Position numbers and translations under genes: made by a program. From contig NC_065877.1 of assembly GCF_933775445.1 (NCBI RefSeq), forward strand, positions 11,284,001-11,348,000: DNA of 64,000 nt, written 5' to 3'. This document shows, one piece after another, positions 1 to 12,000 of the stretch. Numbering within the stretch: position 1 is the first letter of the stretch; each line of letters begins with the position of its first letter. The notes below the pieces were generated by a model, which did no database searches, had not been told where the DNA came from, and saw nothing but the letters and a program-made list of their open reading frames with translations. The DNA is from Argentina anserina. Its lineage: Eukaryota; Streptophyta; Magnoliopsida; Rosales; Rosaceae.

Positions 1-3000
1 CTCTTGGATATAGCTAAGAGCCTAAGGTTAGTTAAAGCCAGGAAAATTCCAGGCCAGTATTCTGGGCCCACTATGGGAAAAAATTGTCATGTTCCTGATT
101 TTCTTCAAATAAAAAGAAAAATACTAACAAGGGTGGAAAGGTCTGGCTCTACGGCCTATGTGCAATAGTTTCTGGATATAGGAAACAAGAAACTTAAATC
201 TCTTTGTAAAAGGCTTTTATGAGATATCAAACCAAATTTTTTAAAAAAAAATTGTGCCAAAAAAATACTTTTTGTAAAAGACTCTTATGGAACCTATAAT
301 TTGGAGCTTTGGAGCTTCTCCAGCAGAATTTTGAAATGTACATTTCCGATGGAAATACTGTTTTGGGTAAGCTCCACCAACTGGACTCTGATATGATGGA
401 TTCATGGACGTATGACATACTTAATCAAACTTTTTAACAAACGTTTCATGGACTCTAATACAGTGATGCACTATATTTCTTGTTATTCTTCATTCTACTA
501 GGAAGGTTCTGCTTATGTGAATGCTGGAAGTAAATGGCAAAATTAAGGAAAGAAAAAATGGTCACAGATAAATGAGTTTATACAGTTGAATAAGTATCAT
601 GGCTTGCACAATAAATGATTCTACTAGTAGGCAGCTCTTTTTCTTACTCTTGAAATTAGTATCCAAGAATCAAGTTTACTTTCCTAAAAAGTAAAGAGAC
701 CCTTTAGGTTTTTGATGTCATGTCCATATTCTTTGGTAAACTATTGAGATAATATTAAGGCATTACAAGCTTCTTTGTTTCTGTCAGAGTTTAAGATTAA
801 TATGTCGTATGATGCAAGGTTATCTCTGATTCAGCTTGATGTTCTGAATCGTGGATAACTTGGTCTTGGTGTGACGAATCAATCTTCAGCCGAAATTCTT
901 AGGTGTTTGCTTGTATCTGGCAGGGCCATCAGTGGATGTGGGTAGCCAATGGTTACGGAAATTTCAATGTATTACTGGTGCAGTTTCGAACAAAGATTAT
1001 GCATTTGCAGACCTGGGTTGGTGTAATTAGGGCAAGATACCAAAGATCACCTTATCGCATCCAAGTCCAGAGATATGCTGTTCTGTTGGTTTTGATAATT
1101 GTATTGGGGATCTTTACGTTTGGTAAGAAAATATTCACTTTTAGTTACGTTAATTTTTATATTAAAAAAAAAGGTGTCAAATAATATTTATTTTATATAA
1201 TGAACTGTAAGTTTTGAAATAAAACTAATGTATTGTTAGTCACAGCAAATTTATGTAACCAAGTGATTATCATGCTACCACTTTGCTCACTGCATCTGCT
1301 ATGCTACGATGACATCAGTTTTCTTTATAGCAAGAATGCATGTAGAAATGGTTTCACTATAACCAGCCTATATTGACTTACATTACACGTGCTTATATAG
1401 AAACACCATATGAAATAGATTATTTTAAAGATATTACCCTGGAATCATAATCATCATTTTTAGAAACTGTTTAATTTTCTCTAAATACAGGTTATTGATA
1501 TACTCTTCGTGCAGGTACTTTGGTGTCTCATCTTGTTTAAACATTGGTTTGTCGGGTCTGTACACTCTAGGGTCTTCTTTGTCAGTTCAGTCATGGGATT
1601 GACTACTATTTCCAGCATCCGACTGTTGTAACTTGTTTAGATGCAGTTACCCACATCAGTCCTCAAAGGAAGTGTGAATTCATGGGGCATTTGATATATG
1701 TAAATATCCTTTGAATATTCTTTCATGTCCAGCGTTGGTATGGAAAGCCTTTGACATTCAGGGCCAGTGTCCTACTATGGTTTCCAGCGTCTTGATTACC
1801 TTTTACGTTTAGGCCTCGTATGGTTTTCTGAATTGAAAGGAATGGAAATAAATTCCTTCCTCTTTCCATTGTCATGAGAAATTTGAATTCCCATTAAATT
1901 TCTTTTCTTGTGTTTGGAAAGACCAACGAATGTAAAGAAAAACCCTATAAGTTTACCCAGAATACCCTTGTGTCTAATAAGTTGAAAGTTATGATGGGAA
2001 AGTGATTTCATGGGGTGTGGAGGAAACCACTTTCCCACCAATTTTCCAATGCTATGGGAATTATTTTCCTTTCCCTCTTCTTTTCTTTTGGTCCGAAACA
2101 AGTGAAATGAATCCCTTTGGATAGACAGCAGGGAGCATACTTTCATGCTCTGCTGCAATTTAAAGACTCGTAAGGGAAGATCCACCTAATTTGGATGTGC
2201 CGACACTTCTTCCCATTCGCATACCTCCACTGTAGTAAGATGCAGCAATTTATTCTAGTTAAAAGATAGAGATAGCAAGGAACCCCAATTGTCATTGCAT
2301 ATAATTTGAAAACGATCTCCAAAACCATCTAGTTACATTACACAATGATGCAGTTGTTTCTAATTATCAATGTTCTACTGGTTCCCTAAATCGAAGTACA
2401 TGTATGCTAGGATCATCACTTTCTTAGCTTTGGCCCTCCCAGTAATTTCAGTGGCACTAAAAGCCTTTTTGCTCCCAATATGTTAAACTATTTGCAGTCA
2501 GGGACTCCCAAGAGATATATATGAGCCCTCTGATGCTCAAGTTCACATCTGTAAATGGTTATGTTGTCCACGTAAAATCTATATTACAAGGTGCGACTCC
2601 TGGCTGTACCCCCACAAATTTTAGCACGTAAACAACCTGCAGGTTCCAAGGTTGCATCAACAGCTTGCCCAATACAACTCCCAGTGCGACGGTTTTACAA
2701 CAATAATTGTGAAGCCTCATGTCCTCAAAGGAACTTGTAGCTGTAGTCTCTGCAATTGAATCGGCTAATCAGTGAAGTAAGAGAGCAATAGAACAGATGT
2801 GCTTGCGACAATCCATGCATTTCTCATTTCCTGACCATGATAATTATTTTGGATCCAATTATTTTCTTTAAACAAGCAGTAGGTAAATAAAGGAACTTGT
2901 AGATGCTTGCAAGCATATGTACCATATTGCTGAAACTAAAGTACAAAGTAGAATAGAGCTTAGAACTTGCAAGTATGCAACTAAATATCACAGGTGGTTA

Positions 3001-3061
3001 ATCGAATGAACTAACAAATTGCATCCCACAAGAAACCTTACCAAGAAACATCAGCCTGTTC
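1..3061. other. Left flank, no gene assigned
   Basis: I see no gene I can support here. Short open frames exist, for example 903-1184 on the plus strand, but none has a recognisable domain, a good start context or matching splice sites. Positions 1796-2185 contain a purine/pyrimidine-rich stretch resembling a short non-autonomous element, but I could not find clear ends. The last several hundred bases before 3062 are likely the 3' UTR and downstream flank of the minus-strand gene that ends there. Confidence 0.4.
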
Positions 3062-6000
3062 TCAATCTGACTTCTCTATCTCTCGAAATCTTCTATCCCA
3101 ATCTTGGGCCTCATAGTCTTGCTCAATCAGATCCTTGTCAGTACTATAGACAATTTTATCCTGTCCTATGACAGTTTGTTGGGCCATGTCCCGAGCACTG
3201 AGCAGCTGAATAACATGATGCAGTAAAAATTCAGTCTGCTTTTTATCAGTGAAGAAACGTTCATCATGTCTTAACTTTCGTTCTCTTTTCTTTATTCCAG
3301 TTTGCTTTTTCGAGGCCAATGAAAATAGTTTTGTTTTATGTCCAACAACTCAAGTAAAGGATGTTTCCATTTAACATAGTACAAATCATTGTGTAAACTT
3401 CAACTCAGGTATGTCGGCTACAAAATGATTTTCAGCAAAGGAACTGAGCAGTTGGATTATATTTCTCTGAGTCATCCATATTAAGGTTCAGTCTAATAGC
3501 TAGCTAACACGTACAACATTATCAGATTTATGTATTTTAATGTCTAGAAACAAATGAAAATAAGCATTAGAGTATGTGCATTGTGGCAGTTGAGTTTTAC
3601 AACATGTCTTCCTCAAGAAAGAAAAAGCAAAAGATAAGATGAGGTGGGAGAGTAGCTTATATTTATTTCAACAACAGTAAAGTGCATTCAAATACAAAAT
3701 CACACTCTATATGAACTAGAAATTAGATATGTAGCACATAACATTTAAATAAGGGTGAAATCGCATAACACAAGATGGGTTGGAATTTGGAAAACGTTAA
3801 TTAACAGGGGAGCACAAATGGGCAATTTTTGTCAAATTTACGAGAAAATTGAAGCAATTGCAAGTTTGGGGTGTAGATTGATAATTTCTTCCAAGTATGG
3901 GTGTACTTTGACAATAAGAGTAAACTAGGGACAAATACACTAGGTTGCAACGTGTTGTCAATAGTTATAAAGCAAGAAGGGGATCTTGAAAAGCAATTCT
4001 TAATCAAAATCCAAAGGGGTGCAGGTGCAGAACTTATAGAAGTATTAGTAGTACCTTTCGCCTTAGTGAGATATCTGGCGATTCAAGGGCTCGAGCAGAT
4101 TTCAATCTTGCTCGATTTCTTTTCTCTATGTCAGCATTTGTCTTACTCACAATGAACCATCGGACCAAAGGAATTGCAAAGAATGAACCAGCATAGATCT
4201 GCAAATTAAATGCTTCAAAGGATAAGTGCAAACCCAATAGATGCTGCAGATTTAATCAAATGTCACAAATTGGAATATCTGCAATATGTACTGATCTTCC
4301 ACAGAATGCTGAGTGGCAGCATTTCTGTTACTACAAGATAATCCACAGTAGTTCAGATCATTCAGCAACTAAAAATTGACCCAAACCTCTGATCAGCTCT
4401 GGATTCGATTTCTATAGGACTTGATTGCAAAAAACATGCAATATTCCATGTTTTCAAATTATCAAAACTATCACATTGAAGATGGCCACTTGTTCATGAT
4501 CGTATGAAATGGAATAGTCGAAATCAGACTTTAGTATGCACAGACAAAATTAAATTAAACAGATTAGAGGACATCTCATATGCGAGTAATGTCACCAACT
4601 AATTAGATTAGCCAGAATATGAGAATGTGGTCTGTCAGGCAAGTAGCTGCTGCCATTATCAGAATCCAGGATTGTACCCACTATTCCTCAAAGCAAACAT
4701 GTTGTTATAAGCGTCTTTAGATCTTAATAGTTATTTGCGATATAAGCAAAGAAGAGTAAACAGAAACACACCAAAGTTATAGTGGTTCAGCTGAAGCCTA
4801 CCTCCACTGTGATCTCTCTTGAGAGATTTACTAGTACTGAAGAATTTAGGTACAAGTACTTATTGTAGACCTTAACCCCTCCCTGTCTAGCTCCTATCTC
4901 TCTATCACCCTTAGCTCTCCCTTTAGGATTTCTGTCTCTGTGTCTAAAAACCTCCCTGCAGCCCTATTTATATCAATAGGGGCTGCTTGATACAATATGG
5001 ACTAGGATTACTAAACCTAACACAAATCCTAATAGAATATTGGAAGATATACTCTCCTAAAACATATAGAAAAGCTGTGCTAACTTATTTCCTTTCTAAA
5101 CCTGGATTTGATTACTGAATCCTAACTCCAACATGCATCAACGAGCCAAAAACACAACAATCTCCACCTTGGTGAGTTGATACCAAATGATTGTTGCAAC
5201 CTTCAGGATGTCTTGTATCTCTTGAAGTAACCCTGAACAAACCTCCAAGATCATTCACCTTGGCAATACTCCTCTTGCCTCATCACACCTCAAGTGAGGA
5301 GGTGCTCCACCACAACTCAGCATGTTGTGACACTAAGCAAGTTCAAGCAGTGCTTGAACTTCTCTACAGAAACTGGCTTTGTTAGACAATCTGCTGCATT
5401 GTCATTTGTGTGAACTTTCTCCACAATAATATATCCAGCTTCTATCCAATCTCTGATCCGGTGATAGCGAACATCAATGTGCTTTGTCCTTGCATGAAAC
5501 ACTTGATTCTTCGCCAAATGTATGGCACTTTGGCTGTCACACTTCACTACCACACCTTCCTGGTGAATACCAAACTGTCCTGCCAGTCCATTCAACCAAA
5601 TAGCTTCCTTAGAAGCTTCTGTCAACGCCATATACTCTGCCTCAATAGTAGATAGAGCTGTAACCTCTTGAAGATTTGCTTTCCAGCTCACAGGCCCTCC
5701 ACCACAAGTGAAAACATAACCTGTTGTAGACCTTCTTCTATCAAAGTCTCCTGCAAAATCAGAGTCAACAAAACCAGCCACACAAGCTTCTTCTTGTTTT
5801 CTTTCAAACTTGATTCCAAACTGCCTAGTTCTCTTTAAGTACCTCAGAATCCACTTCACTGCTTCCCAATGACGCTTTCCCGGATTTGACATATACTTAG
5901 AGACAACACTCAATGCTTGAGCTAAATCTGGTCTTGTGCATATCATTGCATACATGAGACACCCTACTGCATTAGCATATGGAACATTCTTCATCGCATC

Positions 6001-9000
6001 AATCTCCTTTTGATTTGATGGCTTATGCTCTGCACTCAGCCGAAAGTGTGCAGCTAATGGGGTAGAAACAACCTTAGCTTCATCCATGTTGAACCGTTCA
6101 AGTACCTTCATAATGTACTTCTCTTGTGACAGCCATATTTCACTTGTGTTTCTATCCCTTCTTATTTCAATTCCAAGGATCTTCTGTGCAGCTCCTAGAT
6201 CCTTCATGTCGAATTCAGCCCCCAACTTTTCCTTAAGTTTCTGAATTTTCAACATATCCTTGCATGCAATCAGCATGTCATCTACATACAGTAGTAGTAG
6301 AATTACCTCCCCATCTTCGAATACATGGTAGTAAACGCAGCAGTCATATTGACACCTTGTGTAGCCTATCTTCAGCATGTATGTGTCGAAACGCTTGTAC
6401 CACTGCCTTGGCGATTGCTTGAGTCCATATAGAGACTTCTTTAGTCGACAAACCAGATTCTCTTTCCCTGTTTCGACAAAACCCTCCGGCTGCGACATGT
6501 AAATGTCTTCTTCGAGGTCCCCATGAAGAAACGCAGTTTTAACATCCATCTGCTCAATCTCCATATCATACTGAGCTGCTATAGACAACAACAACCGTAT
6601 TGAAGTATGTTTGACCACCGGAGAGAAAATCTCGTCATAGTCCACTCCCTCTTTCTGCGAATACCCTTTTGCCACAAGACGTGCTTTGTACTTTATGGCA
6701 TCATCATCATGTATTCCTTCTTTCTTCCTAAACACCCACTTGCAGCCAACAAGTTTTCTTTCTTTGGGTTTAGGAACCAGCTCCCACACGGAATTCTTGT
6801 GCAGAGATTCCATCTCTTCTGCCATAGCACCAATCCAACCTTCCCTTTCTTCGTTTTCTATAGCTTCTTGATAAGTAGTTGGATCACCTTGACTTATGGT
6901 CAGAGCATGACTCACATCTTCTTCGGTTTCAAATCCATACCGTTGTACCTTCTTTAAATTCCTCTTTGGTTTGTCAAGTGCTATGACTCGCCTCATTGGC
7001 TCAGGTTCTTGTGGGATGGGAGGATTTTGACCCCTACGTGGGGACTGCTCCACCTGAGCCCTAACTGGTGACTGTTGTTGCTGCTCTGGTTCCTCAATGG
7101 CTACTTGATCATTCCCTACTTGCTCCACCTGAGCTTGAGAATCTTCAACTGATCGTTTAGCTAATGATATCTCGATTGCTTCTTCATCTTTTTCAGCAAC
7201 AGTCATCTTCTCCTCCTTACTATTAGCTTATATATTTAACAGCATAGTCTTCTCATCAAAAACAACGTCCCTGCTGAGCACTCTTTTCTCATTGATTATA
7301 TCCCACAACTTATAACCTTTTACTCCTCTCTGAAAACCAATAAACACACATTCAAGTGACTTTGGTTCCAGCTTGGTTCTTTCATCCTTGGGAATATGCG
7401 CAAAGGCGCTGCATCCAAACACTCTTAAATTGGAATAATCAACTGGTTTTCCAGACCATACCTCCTCTGCACACTTGAAGTTAATAGCCTTTGAAGGTGA
7501 TCGATTAATCAAGTAACAAGCATGATTAAGCGATTCTGCCCAAAACTCTTCAGGCAACCCTGCATGAAGCCTCATGCTTCTTTCTCTCTCCAAGAGAGTT
7601 CTGTTCATCCTCTCTGCAACACCGTTTTGCTGGGGAGTTTTCTTAACAGTAAAGTGTCTTGTAATGCCTTCATCCCTGCAGAATTGTAAGAACTGATTAC
7701 TTATATATTCACCTCCATTGTCACTTCTCAACACTTTGATTTTCCTGCCCGTTTGGTTCTCGATTTCAGCCTTCCACTCCTTGAACTTTGGAAAGACCTC
7801 ATCTTTTGACTTCATAAAGTAAACCCAAACCTTCCTTGAAAAATCATCTATGAAAGAGACAAAGTATCTGGCCTTACCCAACGATTTTGTTGATGCAGGC
7901 CCCCAAACATCTGTGTGAATATAGTCTAATACTCCTTTGGATTTGTTCTCACTGCTGCTCACTTTGAATGATACCTTGGTCTGCTTACCGAGTGTGCAAT
8001 ACTTGCAGAAGTCAAGGCTGCAACTCGTTATGCCTTCTAGCTTATCTTGCTTATGTAATTCTTGCAGCCCCCTTTGACTCATGTGCCCTAGCCGTTTATG
8101 CCAGAGCTCAGTCTTGTCTTCTTCCGTACAAACTGATGCTCCACCTACTATTGTAGAACCTGTGAGTTTATACATATTATCAGGCTGCAACACACCTTTC
8201 ATGTAGACCAACTGACCCTTTCCGACTTTGAGCACTCCATTGTTACCTTTATACCACAATCCTTCCCTATCCAATAGACTTAGAGAAATCAGGTTTCTGC
8301 TCAAATGTGGAATGTGTCTGACCTTTCCCAATGTTCTGACAATGCCATCATACATTGAGATCTTTACTGTGCCGATTCCCATGATTCTACTTGGTGAATC
8401 ATTCCCCATCAAAACTGATCCGGTGTCCCTCTCTTCATATGTGTCAAACCAATCTCTGTGTGCACACATGTGAAATGTGCAGGCTGTGTCCAAGGTCCAA
8501 TGTCTAGGCGCGCCGGAGCTGGCTGAGATTGCAAGGAGTTCTCCATCATCGCTATCATTCCCAATAACGACATTGGCTGACTGGGAGCTTCCTCCAAGCA
8601 TCTGCGCCTTCTTCTCCTTCCATTGTTTGCAATTTCTTTTCCAGTGGTCGGGTGAACCACATACGAAGCAACCATCCTTCTTCTTTTCTTTGCCTTTTCC
8701 CTTGGATTTAGACCTGCCCTTGTCTTCAAATCCACCACCTTTACTCTTAGACCTTCCTCTCTCCTTCCCTCTGACACTCAGTCCTCGTGCTTGGGAATTA
8801 TCGTCTTCCCTCTGCATCCTGACATATTGTTCCAGGTTCTCACACACTCCTGTAAGTGTGATGGTCTCTTTGTTGAATATCATGGTGGTCTTGAAGTGTT
8901 TGAATGATGATGGCAAAGACTGTAGTAACATCATAGCCGAGTCCTCATCTCCCATCTTTGCCCCAACCTTCTCCAAGTTAATTATGCAGTTCTGAAACTT

Positions 9001-12000
9001 GGATATATGATCAGTAAGATCATCCCCTTCTTCCATCTTGAGGCCAAAGAGTTGTTCCTTCAAAAGTAGCTTGTTGCTGATGGTTGTACCCATATAAACG
9101 CTTTGCAGCTTGTCCCATGCCTGCTTTGCAGTCAGCTCCTCTCCGATCTGAAGCACAACATTATCAGCAAGATGCAACTCAATTCAACTCTTTGCTATCT
9201 TACACTTTTCTGCCCAATCTGCATCAGACATTGATGTAGGCTTTGATGCTTCAAGAGCTACATCAACCTTATGCTGGATCAGAACGTTCCTCATCTTCCT
9301 CTGCCAAAGCGTGAAGTTGTCCTTGCCATTGAATAGCTTTATGGACGCTCTCACCTCTCCTGCCTCAGCCATTCCTTTGCCAATCGACATCGCAAAATAA
9401 ACCAGCTCTTGATACCACGTGTTGTTATAAGCGTCTTTAGATCTTAATAGTTACTTGCGATATAAGCAAAGAAGAGTAAACAGAAACACACCAAAGTTAT
9501 AGTGGTTCAGCTGAAGCCTACCTCCACTGTGATCTCTCTTAAGAGATTTACTAGTACTGAAGAATTTAAGTACAAGTACTTATTGTAGACCTTAACCCCT
9601 CCCTGTCTAGCTCCTATCTCTCTATCACCCTTAGCTCTCCCTTTAGGATTTCTGTCTCTGTGTCTAAAAACCTCCATGCAGCCCTATTTATATCAATAGG
9701 GGCTGCTTGATACAATATGGACTAGGATTACTAAACCTAACACAAATCCTAATAGAATATTGGAAGATATACTCTCCTAAAACATATAGAAAAGCTGTGC
9801 TAACTTATTTCCTTTCTAAACCTGGATTTGATTACTGAATCCTAACTCCAACATGCATCAACGAGCCAAAAACACAACAAAACACACCAATTTCTCAGTA
9901 AACCAGAAGGTAATTGAAAGTTTCTGGTAAATATGCAGCGGTGATGTTTTTTAAACAAAAAACTATCTCACAAACAATATACATATTGAACCAAAAGAGT
10001 AGATTTGTTTAAATCGAAATCAATCATACCTGAAGTAGTGGAAATATGCTCGTAATGAACTTAATAAAACCAACTGGTGCAACTGTGCTATCCCTTCATA
10101 TGAGAAGTGAAAATGGGGGACATCAGAGCGATACATAAAAATAAAAAATAAAAAAAAAACTAAGCAATGACAAAATTCATATTCTACATACTTTAAGATG
10201 GCTCCAAGAATGATAACCCCAAATAAATTAAGTCCACCAAGTCCCGCAACTAGTGCTCTCTCAGAAATGCTAGTACTACTGCAAAAGATAATCCTTTTAA
10301 GTTTAGACATCCAAGTGACACTCACAATACAATTGGAAAAACAAAGTACAAAAATGACCTGAATTGCCATTTCTTCTCACTAAAAAATTTATCAACTCCA
10401 ACAACAAAATCAGCCCATCTTCTCCCTACATATTCTTTCCTTCCACTTCTTTGTGAAGATGCTGTACGCTGTAGAGAGGGAAATTGGTAGAGAATGTTTC
10501 CCTGCATAATAGGAGGCAATGTTTGTTTCTTACTTTGGAAATGAATACATTATCACACGATAAATAAGAGGAAGTAGAACTGCTAAGAAAGTCATGGGCG
10601 TCAAGCTTTATGGAAATACAAGAGTATAACCATTAAGAAAGTCATGGATGGCACGCTTTATGGATTTTCAGTACAAGAGTACTGAGGAACAACCATACAT
10701 CAACCAGTATTAGCTATATTATGACTGCATAATTTGCAAGGATTAACTGGTCATAATAAAAAGAAACAAAATCTTGCAGCTCTCCTTATTTCATTATGTA
10801 ATGCATAAAGAAAATAAAAACATTTCTTTAAACTTGAAAAAGTTAAACACACCTCTTCATCTATTACAGGTTCACCCTCATACCGTAAAAGAACAGGTAA
10901 GATGTACGTCTCATCATCCTGAAATCAGCAGAAAATTTAATTGTCAAATATATCAAGTCAGAGAGGAAAAGTTTAGGTCTTCTTCAAGGAAGCGGGATTA
11001 AAGCTTAAAATTGACAAGCCCATAAACATTTGATTGAAATGCTGCCATGAAGTCAAACAACAGAGATATATCTTTAAGCCTTCAACTTATGTTTAAAGGG
11101 TACTTTTCTTTGACTTCTCCACTCCTTTCAAGGAAATAAAGATAATGACTACCTATAATGTTAAATGCGAAAATTTCTGCACAAGAAAAAGAACTCTAAT
11201 TTCAATTTCTCATGAAAAATCTGCAAATTTAATTCAACTTCCACACCAAAGATTAATAATAATAATTCTCATGAACCACAAGAGCATCATGAAATGATAA
11301 TGCATGCAAGAATTTCCCAAATATGCCAATGTTGATCAGCCTTATCAAGCTAATAGTGTTCAATTGACTTATACTTATTGATGGAGATAGACTATTACTG
11401 ATTACACAAATCATCTGTTCTCAGTTTGAAGTAAAATAAATACTAGAACCACAAGCAGAAGAAAATTACTTGTCAACACTCAAAACTATGCTTACCATGG
11501 TTCCCCCTTTTAAATCAAGATACGGAGCAAGCTCTTCAGCAGCAACAACACCACCTTTGGAGGTTATGTATTTCCCGATCTGCATGACAGTTGCATAGAC
11601 AATTGTGCCATTGCATTTTAGATACATGATAGGGTTCCAGTAAATTCTCTTAGTCTAAGAAAGTAAAACCATTCTCATTAGTAAAAAAAAAGAAAGAAAA
11701 AAGTTCAAGAATTCTTCAAAATAACAGTTAGAAATTTTAAACACAGTTAAATATTAATTCTCCAATCAGCACGTGTGATTCTTATACAGTTTTAGTGAAA
11801 CAACAAAAGTATAAATCTGTTTTAAGTTCTGGTGCAAAAGGCGTCTGATGTTCTTACTAGTGTGAAACAATATGTATTGTGTGTATTGTGATAAAACAAA
11901 GCTTCCATAAAATATCAACAAGAGCATTATCTTCACCCCTCTCCAGTTCACATCATATAGCATTTCAATTGAAATTGGTTTTAACCACAATTTCCTAATT

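Larger units (their letters stand above)
4700..9879 (-). mobile_element. Complete Ty1/copia LTR retrotransposon inside a gene intron
   Basis: This 5,180-bp element has two 460-bp LTRs starting TGTTG and ending CAACA, flanked by the perfect duplication AAACA at 4695-4699 and 9880-9884. Read on the minus strand it has the copia order: gag with a CCHC knuckle, protease, integrase, reverse transcriptase, RNase H. A primer-binding site and polypurine tract sit beside the LTRs. It lies within intron 11 of the At5g03900-like gene, in the same transcriptional direction. The LTRs differ at 4 positions, which suggests a recent insertion (inference: well under one million years at commonly used plant rates). 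Two in-frame stops make this copy unable to produce a full polyprotein unless they are read through. Confidence 0.96.

Noticed and set aside
903..1184. Plus-strand frame of 93 codons with a hydrophobic end
   Set aside because: No recognisable domain, no good splice sites to extend it and AT-rich drift at its end; likely chance or an unidentifiable remnant.
1550..1690. Protein-like words (DYYFQHPTVVTCLDAVTH) faintly like a WD40/BEACH protein
   Set aside because: Very short, interrupted by stops, and the resemblance is from memory only.
1796..2185. MITE around 1.8-2.2 kb
   Set aside because: Some end-like words occur, but I could not find inverted ends or a target duplication.
8409..8995. Frames opposite or shifted from the copia gag
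   Set aside because: Shadows of the gag-pol frame, which has clear domain motifs.
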